Shown here piece by piece: positions 40,223-49,825 of a stretch of 64,000 nucleotides of DNA. Source of the stretch: AP-15 sp963698995 (GTDB taxonomy: Bacteria > Pseudomonadota > Alphaproteobacteria > ATCC43930 > CGMCC-115725). The position numbers and the translations under genes were made by a program. Positions within the stretch are counted from its first letter, which is position 1. The number at the start of each line of letters is the position of its first letter. The DNA is taken from positions 62,001 through 126,000 of the forward strand of contig CAVOTD010000004.1 of NCBI GenBank assembly GCA_963698995.1. The letters are read 5' to 3'. Below the pieces are notes generated by a model. That model worked only from the letters and a program-made list of their open reading frames with translations, was not told the origin of the DNA and searched no databases.

Positions 40223-40912
40223 TCCGTTCTGCAGCAAATTAATGGACAAATGCTGGGTTTCCGCACCCCGAACAAAGAATTGTTGCCGGATCATAGCGAC
40301 GGTCGCAGTGAGCGCAATGGCTCATATCGATTATGGCCTGCCGTCTTCCGCAGGTTGGAGCCATATTGGCAGCAGACCCAGAAAGTTGAAATTAAAATCC
40401 CCGCGCAAAACCAATGAGAAAGGTTCAGGAAATCGAAAGCCGAGGGCTGCAGAGCGTCACAACTGTGTCTCTAAGCACTTCTCAAAGCTAGATAAACTTA
40501 GTTAATTACAGATGGTAATTGCTTTTAATTGCCACGCATGCCAAAGGTGTTGTTCACTCTCAACATCACGGACGTTGTGGTTTGGTTATCAAACGCGCAT
40601 CACGCCGCAGGCCGAATACCGTCGACAAACTCGTATGAGAAGGAATGCCGCTAGCGACAATGAGGTTCGGCCAAAGCAGTTCGGCGCGATGCTTGGATAC
40701 AGCGCCGGCGGGGAGCGCCGGCCACCTTTTTCCGGAAAACCTATCCGCAGATCAAGCGGTTCTATCCCGTTCCTGTGGTGCACGGCACATTGGCTCCGTG
40801 CAGGACTCCCGGCTCAACCCGCTGTACGATCGGCGCCGGGCTGCTTCTCGCTCAGTGAGCCACGGTATGCGCGATGCGCGATCAAAACTGCCTCCTGGAA
40901 AGGCGCTTTAGA
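40223..40912. other. 690-base stretch with no supported gene; possible gene fragment near 40.73-40.85 kb
   Basis: Short open frames occur but none has a convincing start or family match. A segment at about 40730-40860 reads FFRKTYPQIKRFYPVPVVHG, which has protein-like composition but no recognised family and stops shortly after. It may be the remnant of a lost polysaccharide gene. Confidence 0.35.
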
Positions 40913-41894
40913 ATGCAGCTCTCCATCGTCGTCCCGGTTTATAGAAGCGCCGAATGCTTGCCAGAGCTTGCTCGACGGGTCGAAGAGGAAGTTGCTCGTC
41001 ATTTCCAGAGCTACGAGTTGATCCTCGTCAACGATGATAGTCCCGACACCAGCTGGGAAGTCATCCAACGGCTTGCTTCCGCGCACAAGTTCGTCACCGG
41101 GGTAAACCTTCGTAAGAATTCCGGTCAGGACAATGCCATCATGGCAGGGCTAAACGCAGCGATGGGCGAGGTCGTCGTAATCATGGACGACGATCTGCAA
41201 CATGACCCTGCCGATATCGTTGCTCTTCATAAGCAAATCGACTGTGGTTTTGATGTAGTGTATGCCCGGTTTGAACAGAAACAGCAGGCGCTCTGGAAAA
41301 ATCTCGGCAGTTGGTTTAATGATCGGGCTGCAGTGCTGACACTTGGGAAGCCGAAGAACATCTACATGTCGCCGTACAAGGCAATGCGGCGCGAAGTGGT
41401 ACAAGAGGTCACCAAATATGTTGGACCTTACCCTTATGTCGACGGCCTCATCTTCACGGTTACTTCTAAAATAACCGAAGTTCTCGTAACCCATCATACT
41501 CGTTTTGCCGGAAAGAGCAACTACAACCTTGTGAGATCGATCAAGGTCTGGCTCAAACTTGCTACGGGATTTTCTGCCTTTCCTTTGCGAATGGTGGCGT
41601 TGCTAGGTGCCGCCATGTCTCTATTGGCATTCATGCTTACTGGATTTTTTCTCCTTCAGGCATTGATATGGGCACGAGGACCAGAAGGGTGGGCCTCGAT
41701 GATCGTCGCAATCATTGTTTATTGGCGGAGCCCAATTGATCGGTATAGGCGCCGTTGGCGAGTATGTCGGCCGAATTTTCGTTACTCAGAATGCACGCCC
41801 GCAATTCACCGTGAAGGAGATTTGCCGCAGCGGTGTCCGCAGGGGATCAAGACATCGGGCGTGGCAATCAGCGCGAGCAGCGTCGTGCATCTAG
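40913..41894 (+). CDS. GT2 polyprenyl-phosphate glycosyltransferase (DPM/GtrB/ArnC-like), one frameshift
   Basis: A membrane-associated family-2 glycosyltransferase that moves a sugar from a nucleotide donor to undecaprenyl phosphate. The catalytic domain has LSIVVPVYRSAECLPELARR, ILVNDDSPDTSWEVI and VIMDDDLQHDPADI (DXD-like). Two C-terminal membrane helices follow (VALLGAAMSLLAFMLTGFFL). Near 41717 the frame changes; one extra base restores FIGGAQLIGIGAVGEYVGRI, the standard family ending, running to 41894. About 327 residues. The start is the ATG at 40913, where the family homology begins. It lies 31 bases upstream of the second aminotransferase, so the two may be co-transcribed. Confidence 0.87.
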
Positions 41895-41925
41895 CGTCGT
41901 TCGGCATCAAATAAGGAGTGAAAGG

Positions 41926-43140
41926 ATGGTTTTAACAACCGGAAGTACAGTTGAACCGCCAGCATCAGACCAAGTCAAACCGGTACGTTCTTCCGAGGAG
42001 TTTTTGATTTTCGGAGCGCCTCTTATTTGCGACGAGGAGGAGCGCGAGATAGTGGGTTCTCTCAGGACCGGCTGGCTCGGAACCGGCCCGAAGGTCGCTC
42101 AATTGGAGCGCGAGTTTCGCGACTACAAGGGGGCGGCTTATGCCGTGGCGGTAAATTCTTGCACCGCGGCCCTCCACCTCAGCATGCTGGCGGCGGGTAT
42201 CGGTCCGGGAGATGAGGTGATTACGACGGCTCTCACCTTCTGTGCGACAGTGAACACCATCATTCACGCGGGCGCTAAACCCGTCCTAGTCGACGTGGAT
42301 CCGGTAACCTTTAATATCGATCCGCAGGAAGTGGCGGCCAAAATTACGAGTCGCACCAAAGCCGTTGTGCCGGTCCACTTCGCCGGCCGCGCTTGTGATA
42401 TGGACGCTCTGGTCGCGATTGCGCAGAAGCGCGGACTCATGATTATCGAAGACTGCGCTCACGCCGTCGAAACCACCTACAAAGGTAAACAAGCCGGCAC
42501 ATTCGGCAGTTTCGGCTGCTTTAGCTTTTACGTAACGAAGAACATGACGACCGGCGAGGGGGGAATGATCTTGACGGCGGACGAGAGCCATGCCGACCGG
42601 CTCAAAATCCTTGCCCTCCACGGGATGAGCAAGGACGCGTGGCGGCGATTTAGTGATGACGGTTATAAGCACTACTACGTTGTCGAGTGCGGCTACAAGT
42701 ACAACATGATGGATATCCAGGCGGCAATCGGCATTCATCAGCTCCGCCGCATCGAAAAGAATTGGGAACGCCGGCAGGAAATATGGGCAATTTATCAGAA
42801 GGAATTTGCCGATCTTCCTCTGGCGCTTCCGGCGCAACCGGATGAGGGGACGCGCCATGCGTACCATCTCTATACTGTACTGATAGACCCGAAGCGAACC
42901 AATCTGACGCGGGACCAGTTTATTGCTGATATTACCGCCGAAAACATTGGGGTCGGGGTGCATTATCAGAGTATACCTGTCCATCCCTATTATCAGGAGC
43001 GGTTTGGCTGGCGGCCTGAAGACTACCCGCACAGCCTTCGCATTGGACAGCAGACGGTAAGTCTGCCTCTTTCTCCCAAGCTCACGGATCACGACGTAGA
43101 GGACGTCGTCGACGCGGTACGCAAGGTGCTTCACCGCTGA
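41926..43140 (+). CDS. DegT/DnrJ/EryC1-family PLP aminotransferase (ArnB/PseC-like)
   Basis: An intact 404-residue sugar aminotransferase. The ATG at 41926 is preceded by AAAGG. Visible motifs are GWLGTGPKVAQLEREF, NSCTAALHLSMLAAGIGPG, IEDCAHAVE and the PLP lysine in FSFYVTKNMTTGEGG. The C-terminal HAYHLYTVLID and IGVGVHYQSIPVHPYY are typical. Together with the ArnC-like transferase just upstream it resembles an Arn-type module that adds an amino sugar to a lipid carrier. The sugar itself is not determined by sequence. Confidence 0.9.
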   Translation: MVLTTGSTVEPPASDQVKPVRSSEEFLIFGAPLICDEEEREIVGSLRTGWLGTGPKVAQLEREFRDYKGAAYAVAVNSCTAALHLSMLAAGIGPGDEVITTALTFCATVNTIIHAGAKPVLVDVDPVTFNIDPQEVAAKITSRTKAVVPVHFAGRACDMDALVAIAQKRGLMIIEDCAHAVETTYKGKQAGTFGSFGCFSFYVTKNMTTGEGGMILTADESHADRLKILALHGMSKDAWRRFSDDGYKHYYVVECGYKYNMMDIQAAIGIHQLRRIEKNWERRQEIWAIYQKEFADLPLALPAQPDEGTRHAYHLYTVLIDPKRTNLTRDQFIADITAENIGVGVHYQSIPVHPYYQERFGWRPEDYPHSLRIGQQTVSLPLSPKLTDHDVEDVVDAVRKVLHR

Positions 43141-43190
43141 AATGGAATTATCGAATACGAAATCCTCAAAGGTGAAGTCACTGGGTTAGA

Positions 43191-43831
43191 ATGGCCGGTA
43201 GCTTGATTTACAGAAATGCGTGTATCTATGAAGCCGTGATGCGCGGCCTGTATGGTCGCGGATATAAAGAACGGTTCCGTTCGGTTGCCGAATTGATTGC
43301 GGAAGGCTCCTCAGTTCTTGATGTGTGCTGCGGACCAGGCACGTTGTTCCATCGATATCTTAAGACAAAGGGCGTGCGCTATACCGGTCTCGATATAAAC
43401 CGGGATTTCGTGGAGCGGCTCTCTGCTGCAGGGCGCCACCGGACTGATATGGAATCTCAACGAGGCCCGACCCTTGCCGCGGGCTCAATACGTGATTATG
43501 CAGGGCAGCCTATACCATTTCCTGCCTGAAGCCTCGAGCGTAATTGAGCGCATGATAGCCGCGGCGGAAAGACAAGTCCTGATTGCCGAACCAATTCGCA
43601 ACGTGACGGATAGCCGGATTTTTCCGCTCGCGTTTGTGGCCCGAAAACTAACCGAATCCAGGTACGGGTGATCAACCGAACCGCTTCAACGAAGCAAGTT
43701 TGGATGCTTTGATGAAACCATACCGCACGCGCGGTCACGACGTTCAATCCCGGTTAATCGCTGGCGGCCGCGAGAAGCTCTATATCCTCGATCTGGGCGA
43801 AGGTCGACTAATATCGGGTCGCGACGACTAG
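43191..43831 (+). CDS. Class I SAM-dependent methyltransferase, two frameshifts
   Basis: Residues 1-80 contain the SAM motif VLDVCCGPGTLFHRYL followed by GLDINRDF. The frame breaks near 43434 (extra G in CAGGGCG), after which NEARPLPRAQYVIMQGSLYH and IAAAERQVLIAEP continue the fold. A second shift near 43665 leads to GDQPNRFNEASLDALMKP and the end at 43831. The repaired protein has about 212 residues. Its neighbours suggest a role in sugar or lipid-carrier modification, but the substrate is unknown. If both indels are real the gene is inactive. Confidence 0.7.
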
Positions 43832-43887
43832 CAGGTTGCTGAAAAAGGCTGACGAGCGTGTTGAAAACTGCCGATAACGGAGTTTAC

Positions 43888-43969
43888 CGTCATTCCCGCG
43901 GAAGCGGGAATCATCTACATCAGTGGGTTATGAATTCCGGCTCTCCGCTTCGCTACGGCCGGAATGACG
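43888..43969. repeat. 82-bp palindromic repeat element with 9-bp terminal inverted repeats (MITE/REP-like)
   Basis: CGTCATTCC at 43888-43896 and GGAATGACG at 43961-43969 are perfect inverted repeats. Inside are two more foldback units, CCCGC-GGAA-GCGGG and a CCGG...CCGG hairpin. The TCATTCCCGCG...GCGGGAAT core resembles short dispersed repeats common in proteobacterial genomes. It is non-coding and lies between the end of the methyltransferase and the 3' end of the GH5 gene. Confidence 0.7.
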
Positions 43970-44061
43970 AAGTCAGGGTCATCGGGCCTCCTTTTCAGCA
44001 TCCTGCTAGGGCGGACAACCCAAGCGGCGGACCGAACGACGAAGAATAATTCAAGGAAAGA

Positions 44062-45083
44062 TCATTCACTGGGGCTTGCATCCGATGGAAACGGCGCAGA
44101 TGGAAAAGGCTCTGAGCGAAATAGCGGTTCACTGCCCTTAATCCTTTGGCCAGGTGACGTATAGCGGATGGGGTTCTTGCTTGGATTACCGTAGCTCACT
44201 CTGTGGCGGCTCGGTGAAGCCATCGCCATCCAGGAGAAACCATGAGATGCCGGCGCCTCGAGACTATACAGATAGGAGACCGGCGGCGTGTGATCGTTGG
44301 AAGATTCGGTCATGACGATCGGATAGCCGGCCTGTTGCATTTCAGAAGCCAGCGTGACCAGTCGTTGTTCCTGTCCTATAGCTTCGTAAGGATGATAACC
44401 CACTACCGCGTTCGAATAGTCTATTTGTTTGGCTTCGGAGAGCAGTTTCAGGAGACCGTATTGATCGTCCACGGCAGTGATACTCTCCAACGACCAGGCG
44501 ATAATCGGGTGTCGGGGGCCAGGGAGCGGATCAGCTTAAATGCTGAGCTTTCATAATCCGGCAAAGTGCTCCATCTTCCATGAACATCCGGCTCGTTTTT
44601 CAACTCGTAAATGACATTGGTGTCATCTTTGTAGCGGGGTGCGATGGCGCTCCAAAATCGAGCATTAAGTTTCCAGTCGGTTAGCGAGCCGAATGATTCG
44701 GCTGAATGGTCGTCAATGATGACGTACATGCCGGTCTGTTTGGCCCTGGCGATGATCGTGTCGAGGACGCGTGCGATCGTGGGTACATCCATGTCGCCCC
44801 CATGACCGAACCAATTGCCCAGATACGCCGCCGCTCGCACGGCGTTGAAGTGGCCGACGTCGTGGAGAGCCCGCCACCAGTTCACGTCGCTATAGTGCCG
44901 CGAAGCGTATTCATCTGCGGAGGTGTGGGTTGATACCGCCCTCAATAGCGATCCGTTATCGGCGACGAGGGTTCCGTTCGCGACGTGAGCGCGGCTGCGG
45001 ACAAGACCGCGAGTTTGGGTCGCGTTGACGGCCTGAGTTCCGACATATGCTAACGCGATGAAAAACAGGGCGATGGAAGTCAA
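44062..45083 (-). CDS. Exported glycoside hydrolase family 5 (cellulase-like), one frameshift
   Basis: A secreted or periplasmic GH5-type endoglycosidase. The start is a TTG at 45083 (an in-frame stop lies a few codons upstream) opening a signal peptide, MTSIALFFIALAYVGTQAVN. The acid/base Glu is in NVIYELKNEPDVHG, and the nucleophile is probably in YPIVMTESSND. The frame changes near 44507, where CCC should probably be CCCC; the repaired sequence reads APDTPIIAWSLESITAV. About 340 residues. Hydrolases inside polysaccharide clusters often trim or release the polymer, so a role in turnover of the locally made glycan is likely but unproven. Confidence 0.8.
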
Positions 45084-45509
45084 GCTCGCAATACTTTTTA
45101 TATATGTTTACCTAAATCGCTGTAGCGTACAGAAGACGGTTAGTTTCGGGAAGCCCTTGAAGGAGCGGATTTTGCAGAATCTGCGGGTTATTTCGTACCC
45201 AGCGGCGCGGCCGCAAGTCGAGAAATCTCATGAAAGTTCGGCCAGATCCCAGGGCTCGTCAAGCGGCCGCGCCGCAACGGGGTTCGCCATAGCATACTGA
45301 GCCCCCAAACAAAATGGTGCATTCCTGGCGGGCGGGACCGTTTCGAACACCACGGGATGACACCATCACACCTTCGTGGAGCAGCTTGCGCAGGCTCGGT
45401 CAGCGGGCCTCATCCGCGAGGTTTTTGGACGGCGAGAGCACCACCTTTGTCATACGCGAAGCGACCGCGGCCCGGCGCTCCTCACCTGGCGCATGCGGGT
45501 TCACAAGCG
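45084..45509. other. 426-base intergenic stretch with no recognised gene
   Basis: No supported coding sequence on either strand. The sequence is heterogeneous (AT-rich near 45090-45130, GC-rich after 45200). It may hold remnants of a deleted gene, but nothing identifiable. Confidence 0.4.
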
Positions 45510-46268
45510 TTATTCGCGCCTGGCCCGGTTGCCTTCGCCTTCGATCAAGCAGGTTCGGATGATGGAGGAGGTTTCAGGGCAGGGAATTTCGAGGACGTCC
45601 AGCACCTGCATGTTGAAGGGTGGACGATCCAGAAAGACCCCCGAATTCCTGAATAATCTGTTGTCTGGACCATGCTTTATGTCTAAATTCGGGCGCATGC
45701 CGGGTCCGTTATAAACATCTTCGGTGACCACTAGATATGGAAAATGAGCGCAGTTCGCGAGTACGCGAGATATCTGCGTGTTTGATAAGTGTTGCAAGAC
45801 CTGACGGATTAAACAAAGATCACCACCCGGTATTTCATCTTCAATAATATTTGTGCATATAAAACCGATATTCTCATCTCCAAATCTCGTTTGGTTGTAA
45901 GTAATCAAGTCGGGCACAATATCAATTCCGACATAGCTAACTGGAACAGCAGAGCAAATCTGCCGACCTACCCTAAAATCACCGCATCCAAGGTCTATTA
46001 CCGTGTTGATTTTTTTATCGATAATGAATTTGGATAGCCAATTATTATACACGGTAACGAAAGTTTCGAGTGATCCGCCACCTGAGAAAAACTCCTCACC
46101 TTCTATATTTCCCCATAATTTCCTGTTATAGGTTCTTTGAAATGCTTCGGTGACCGAAAGCTCGCCATATTGTTTTCTTATTATAGCCCATTTTAGCTGC
46201 TTGTGCATCCTTAATACAGAGATCGGAGCGAAACGCTTAGCTATCGATCGGAAACTAAGTGACGTCAT
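45510..46268 (-). CDS. Class I SAM-dependent methyltransferase
   Basis: An intact 252-residue methyltransferase. The SAM motif I is INTVIDLGCGDFRVGRQI, followed by VGIDIVPDLI and IRQVLQHLSN. The sequence is much more AT-rich than the flanking GC-rich genes, which suggests recent transfer. It overlaps the end of the upstream GT4 gene by 14 bases, so they are translated together. It probably methylates a sugar or glycan end; no more specific call is possible. Confidence 0.8.
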   Translation of the reverse strand: MTSLSFRSIAKRFAPISVLRMHKQLKWAIIRKQYGELSVTEAFQRTYNRKLWGNIEGEEFFSGGGSLETFVTVYNNWLSKFIIDKKINTVIDLGCGDFRVGRQICSAVPVSYVGIDIVPDLITYNQTRFGDENIGFICTNIIEDEIPGGDLCLIRQVLQHLSNTQISRVLANCAHFPYLVVTEDVYNGPGMRPNLDIKHGPDNRLFRNSGVFLDRPPFNMQVLDVLEIPCPETSSIIRTCLIEGEGNRARRE

Positions 46269-47667
46269 GTCTCAACAGCTTCTTTGTCAGCAAGTTAGGT
46301 GTAAAGATTTTTAATCTTTCCGGTATCTTCGGGGAGATATGAACATTTTCGTCCAGCTTTCTAATATTGCATAAGGCGGAGTAGGATTTATATATGTTTT
46401 CAGCTCGCTTGTCCCAGTCGAAATTTTCATGAACCCAACTTCTACCGGCTCGCCCCATTTTTTCTCGCAACTCGTCATCGTGAAGCAGCTTAAGAATGCT
46501 TTGAGCCAACGCGCGAGGGTCATTCTTGCCGACCAAGAACCCAGTGTGCCCATCTCTAACCATCTCCGGGATTGCGCCGGAACGAGTAGCGACTACCGGA
46601 ACGCCCGCAGCCATGGCTTCGACCGGAGGGATCCCGAAGCCTTCGTCCCAGACCGGTGCAAAGGCGAAAACATCCGCACTATAATAGAAATCAACCAGTT
46701 CGGCACGCGGGACGAACCCGTGAAAGACAACCTTGCCGCCCGCTCCCGCCGGCAGCCGCTGCTTCAAATGGGCAAGGTAGGTTCCGGCGTCTGGAGGCGC
46801 CACCGACACCTTCGCCTTGAACTTGGAAATCCAGTCATAGGCATAAAACGAATATAGGCCCTCCAGCGTCTCCCGATCCTGCATTTCGAAGGTTTCAGCC
46901 AAAGGATAGCTCCCTAGCGAACCTACCACATCCAATCTGACTTCCGGATACTCCTTCACGATTAGGGAAAAAGCATCAAGCAGAACATGCAGACCTTTGT
47001 GGGGTGAGACGGCGCCCGTGTAGAGGATCCGCTTATCCCGCGGCGGCGGCGGGTCGTAGTCTTTCTCGCGAGAGAACTCCGCTGCGTTGATCGCGTTGTA
47101 CATCGTCTGGCAGCGGCCTGATAATGTCGGGAATTGGCGGCGGGTTTTTTCGGTTATGTAATCGCTCACTGTTGTCACAAGATCGACGTGACGCAGGCGC
47201 TTTTCGAGGATCGCTGGCTGGTTTTGCGAGAACCATTCGGCATGCAGCTGCAAAACTATTATAGCGCGGGGGTTAAGAGCACGAATAACCGGGAGATACT
47301 GAGAGCAGTGCTGGACGTGAATTACATCGCATGCCTGCAAGCGTAAATCTTGCGCCACCTGGCGGCCAAAAGTCCGAAATAGCCTTTTGGAGCTCGAAGC
47401 AGGTGGGCTCAACGGAAAGACTTTGGAATATTCTTTTTGAGCCTTCGCCACGAGCAGTTCGGATAGCGGCACCGAAAAGAATTTAAAATGAACATTTTGC
47501 TGTTGGAAATCGACTGGAAAGCCTTTGTGCCGGCGTCGTGTCCCGTACACAATAACTTCACAAAACTTGGATAGCGAACACGCCGCACCGTAAGTACAAG
47601 CCCCGACGGAAGACTGGTACGGCGGTAGGATGGTATCGATTGGCTGATTGACGAACGCAATTTTCAT
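46255..47667 (-). CDS. GT4-family glycosyltransferase
   Basis: A 470-residue retaining GT-B glycosyltransferase. The ATG at 47667 is chosen because GGAGG lies 8 bases upstream. The N-terminal domain includes CDVIHVQHCSQYLPVIRALN. The donor-binding domain has ILYTGAVSPHKGLHVLLDAF, FAPVWDEGFGIPPVEAMAAG (the E-x7-E motif) and VVATRSGAIPEMV. GT4 enzymes add hexoses from nucleotide donors in polysaccharide assembly. It shares the AT-rich composition of the methyltransferase that overlaps its 3' end. Confidence 0.9.
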   Translation of the reverse strand: MKIAFVNQPIDTILPPYQSSVGACTYGAACSLSKFCEVIVYGTRRRHKGFPVDFQQQNVHFKFFSVPLSELLVAKAQKEYSKVFPLSPPASSSKRLFRTFGRQVAQDLRLQACDVIHVQHCSQYLPVIRALNPRAIIVLQLHAEWFSQNQPAILEKRLRHVDLVTTVSDYITEKTRRQFPTLSGRCQTMYNAINAAEFSREKDYDPPPPRDKRILYTGAVSPHKGLHVLLDAFSLIVKEYPEVRLDVVGSLGSYPLAETFEMQDRETLEGLYSFYAYDWISKFKAKVSVAPPDAGTYLAHLKQRLPAGAGGKVVFHGFVPRAELVDFYYSADVFAFAPVWDEGFGIPPVEAMAAGVPVVATRSGAIPEMVRDGHTGFLVGKNDPRALAQSILKLLHDDELREKMGRAGRSWVHENFDWDKRAENIYKSYSALCNIRKLDENVHISPKIPERLKIFTPNLLTKKLLRHDVT

Positions 47668-48039
47668 GTCGCAGTCCTCCGGCATAGGACAGGGCTCTTG
47701 CGGTCGGAGCGAGATCAGGAGTGCGGTTTTTGAAAAGATTCTTTGTCAAGATCGGGCTTGTCGGAACAAAAACGCCCGACGTCGACTGAACCGCCGGGCC
47801 CGCCCTCATTCCTCCTTGCGGAAACACCGCGTTTACCAGAAAGCTACAGGACGCTTATAGGCGCTATCGATGGACGACATCCCCGTCTCCATATTCCAGG
47901 CGCACAAGATCCGTAATGTGCTCGCAGAGTTTTAGGATTCATGATGACATACTAAGCCGCCTTCGCGGTTGTCCCGGGGGCATTTCCGAGCTTATACGCA
48001 TTGGTAGTAACGTAAACTCATCGGTAGGACCGAACACCC
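47668..48039. promoter_or_regulatory. Divergent intergenic region between GT4 and flippase genes
   Basis: About 370 bases without a supported gene. It must contain promoters for both directions. A clear GGAGG for the minus-strand GT4 is present at about 47676-47680 (reverse strand). No convincing plus-strand Shine-Dalgarno or -10/-35 pair was found. Confidence 0.35.
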
Positions 48040-49590
48040 ATGCCGTCTCTACGATCTTCCGCGATGGGCGTGCTTCGGCAGCTTGTTCCGATTCTCAAAA
48101 CGCTTTTGAACCCGCAAGGGCTCAAGAGGCTGTTGACCCGGTCGAGCGCCGACCCGGGTCGTGAGCGGTACCGCCGCGCGGGTATGACGGCCTCCACGTC
48201 GTACATCGCAAAAGGTTTAACCATGCTGATGAGTTTCGTTTCCGTGCCGCTTACGGTTCATTACCTCGGCGCGGAGCGGTACGGGGTGTGGCTGACCATC
48301 AGCAGCCTTCTGCTCTGGATCGCGCTGACCGATTTCGGTCTCGCCGGCAATGCTTTGGTAAATGTGCTATCGGAGGCGATTGGAAACGACGATCGACAGT
48401 CGGCGCGTCACTACGCCGCATCAGCATTCTGGGCGCTGTTGACCATCGCCATGATTATTGGCGTGGCATTTATCGGCGCCTTCCATTTCATTCCGTGGCG
48501 CGCTGTTTTTCGCGTGTCGGATGCCACCTCGACCCGGGAACTGGAGTGGACCTGCGCTTTGGTATTGACATTGTTTGTTATCAACTTGCCGTTAAGCCTG
48601 CTGCGATCGCTCTATAACGCTCACCAGGAGGGCTATCTTTTTAACATATGGTCAATTGTGTATGGCGTCATTTCGCTGATTGGCCTGATTGTCGTGACTC
48701 GCTTTCACGGCGGGTTGCCGCAGCTGGTTATCGGCCTATCCGGCGTTCCCGCCGTCGTGCTGTTGGCGAACGCATATTATGCCTACGTCTGCCGCTACCC
48801 GTGGCTCTCGCCAGCGCCCTCGGCCGTGAGGTGGGCCTGCGTCCGGCGCTTGCTGAAGCTGGGCGGCAAATACATGATCATGCAACTGGCGGCACTGGGA
48901 ATTTACCAGAGTCAGGCAATGATCATTACCCAGATGCTCGGCCCGTCTCAGGTTGTTATCTTCGTGGTAACCTACAAGGTGGTTACGCTGCCGGTGGATT
49001 TGGCTTACATGGGTACGGCCCCGTTCATCTCCGCGTTTGGCGAGGCGAAGGCGCGGCGCGACTGGAGATGGATCAGGGGTGCGTATAAGAACGCCACTTT
49101 CGCCTCGATTGCTTTAGGCGTGCCTCTCGCCGCCGCGCTGGCCCTCGCCTCGAAGCCCTTGATCCTGATTTGGGCCGGTCCTTCCGCGGTACCCGATTCG
49201 TATCTGATCCTCTGGCTGTTTATATACGCCGCGGCCGGGATATCTCTGATGATGGCGGGACAGTTGCTCAGCGGCGTCGAGCGAGTCGAGCCGCTGGCGG
49301 TTTCCATTCTGCTATGCGCAATCGGCTGTGTGGTGCTCGGTATCCTCTTTGCGTCATGGTGGGGATTGAACGGGGTCGCATTCGCCATGGCGGCTAGCAT
49401 TCTGGTCACTCTGTGGCCCATTCAGCTGTACGAGATAAGACGTATTTTTCGCGCGGCTAGCGCAGTGTCTCCGGCCGCCGAATCGCAAGGCGAGGTTGTA
49501 AGGGCTGTGCAAATTGGAATGACACTCGTTAACCAACTGATCCGAGCTATTCCGCGATCTTACGATGGGTCGGAGCCGGCTCAGCCATAG
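48040..49590 (+). CDS. Wzx-type oligosaccharide flippase (polysaccharide transporter family)
   Basis: A 516-residue inner-membrane protein with 12-14 hydrophobic helices, in the size range of the MOP/PST superfamily that flips undecaprenyl-linked repeat units. The N-terminal region STSYIAKGLTMLMSFVSVPL followed by YLGAERYGVWLTISSLLLW is typical of this family. The ATG at 48040 has only a weak upstream AGGA; starts at 48064 or 48184 are also possible because the first 45 residues are hydrophilic. It is the flippase expected for a Wzx/Wzy-dependent glycan in this cluster. Confidence 0.88.
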   Translation: MPSLRSSAMGVLRQLVPILKTLLNPQGLKRLLTRSSADPGRERYRRAGMTASTSYIAKGLTMLMSFVSVPLTVHYLGAERYGVWLTISSLLLWIALTDFGLAGNALVNVLSEAIGNDDRQSARHYAASAFWALLTIAMIIGVAFIGAFHFIPWRAVFRVSDATSTRELEWTCALVLTLFVINLPLSLLRSLYNAHQEGYLFNIWSIVYGVISLIGLIVVTRFHGGLPQLVIGLSGVPAVVLLANAYYAYVCRYPWLSPAPSAVRWACVRRLLKLGGKYMIMQLAALGIYQSQAMIITQMLGPSQVVIFVVTYKVVTLPVDLAYMGTAPFISAFGEAKARRDWRWIRGAYKNATFASIALGVPLAAALALASKPLILIWAGPSAVPDSYLILWLFIYAAAGISLMMAGQLLSGVERVEPLAVSILLCAIGCVVLGILFASWWGLNGVAFAMAASILVTLWPIQLYEIRRIFRAASAVSPAAESQGEVVRAVQIGMTLVNQLIRAIPRSYDGSEPAQP

Positions 49591-49825
49591 CCAATAGGGT
49601 AGGTACAGGGGCACGGCCGCACTTCGGCTTCCAGCAGCTCGGGCAATCGAATGAGGTGGTAAACCGCACTCGTTAAGGTAAACAGCCAGCCGTCGATGCA
49701 CGGATCGTCTGGCAACAAATCCTACATTTCATCTGTCAGCAAGTTCGTAAATGGTTTTTGCTTGCCGGCGTTTGGGGTCGATGATAGGATCAAAATCTCC
49801 GTTAAATTTAGGCTTGGCGGGCCGA

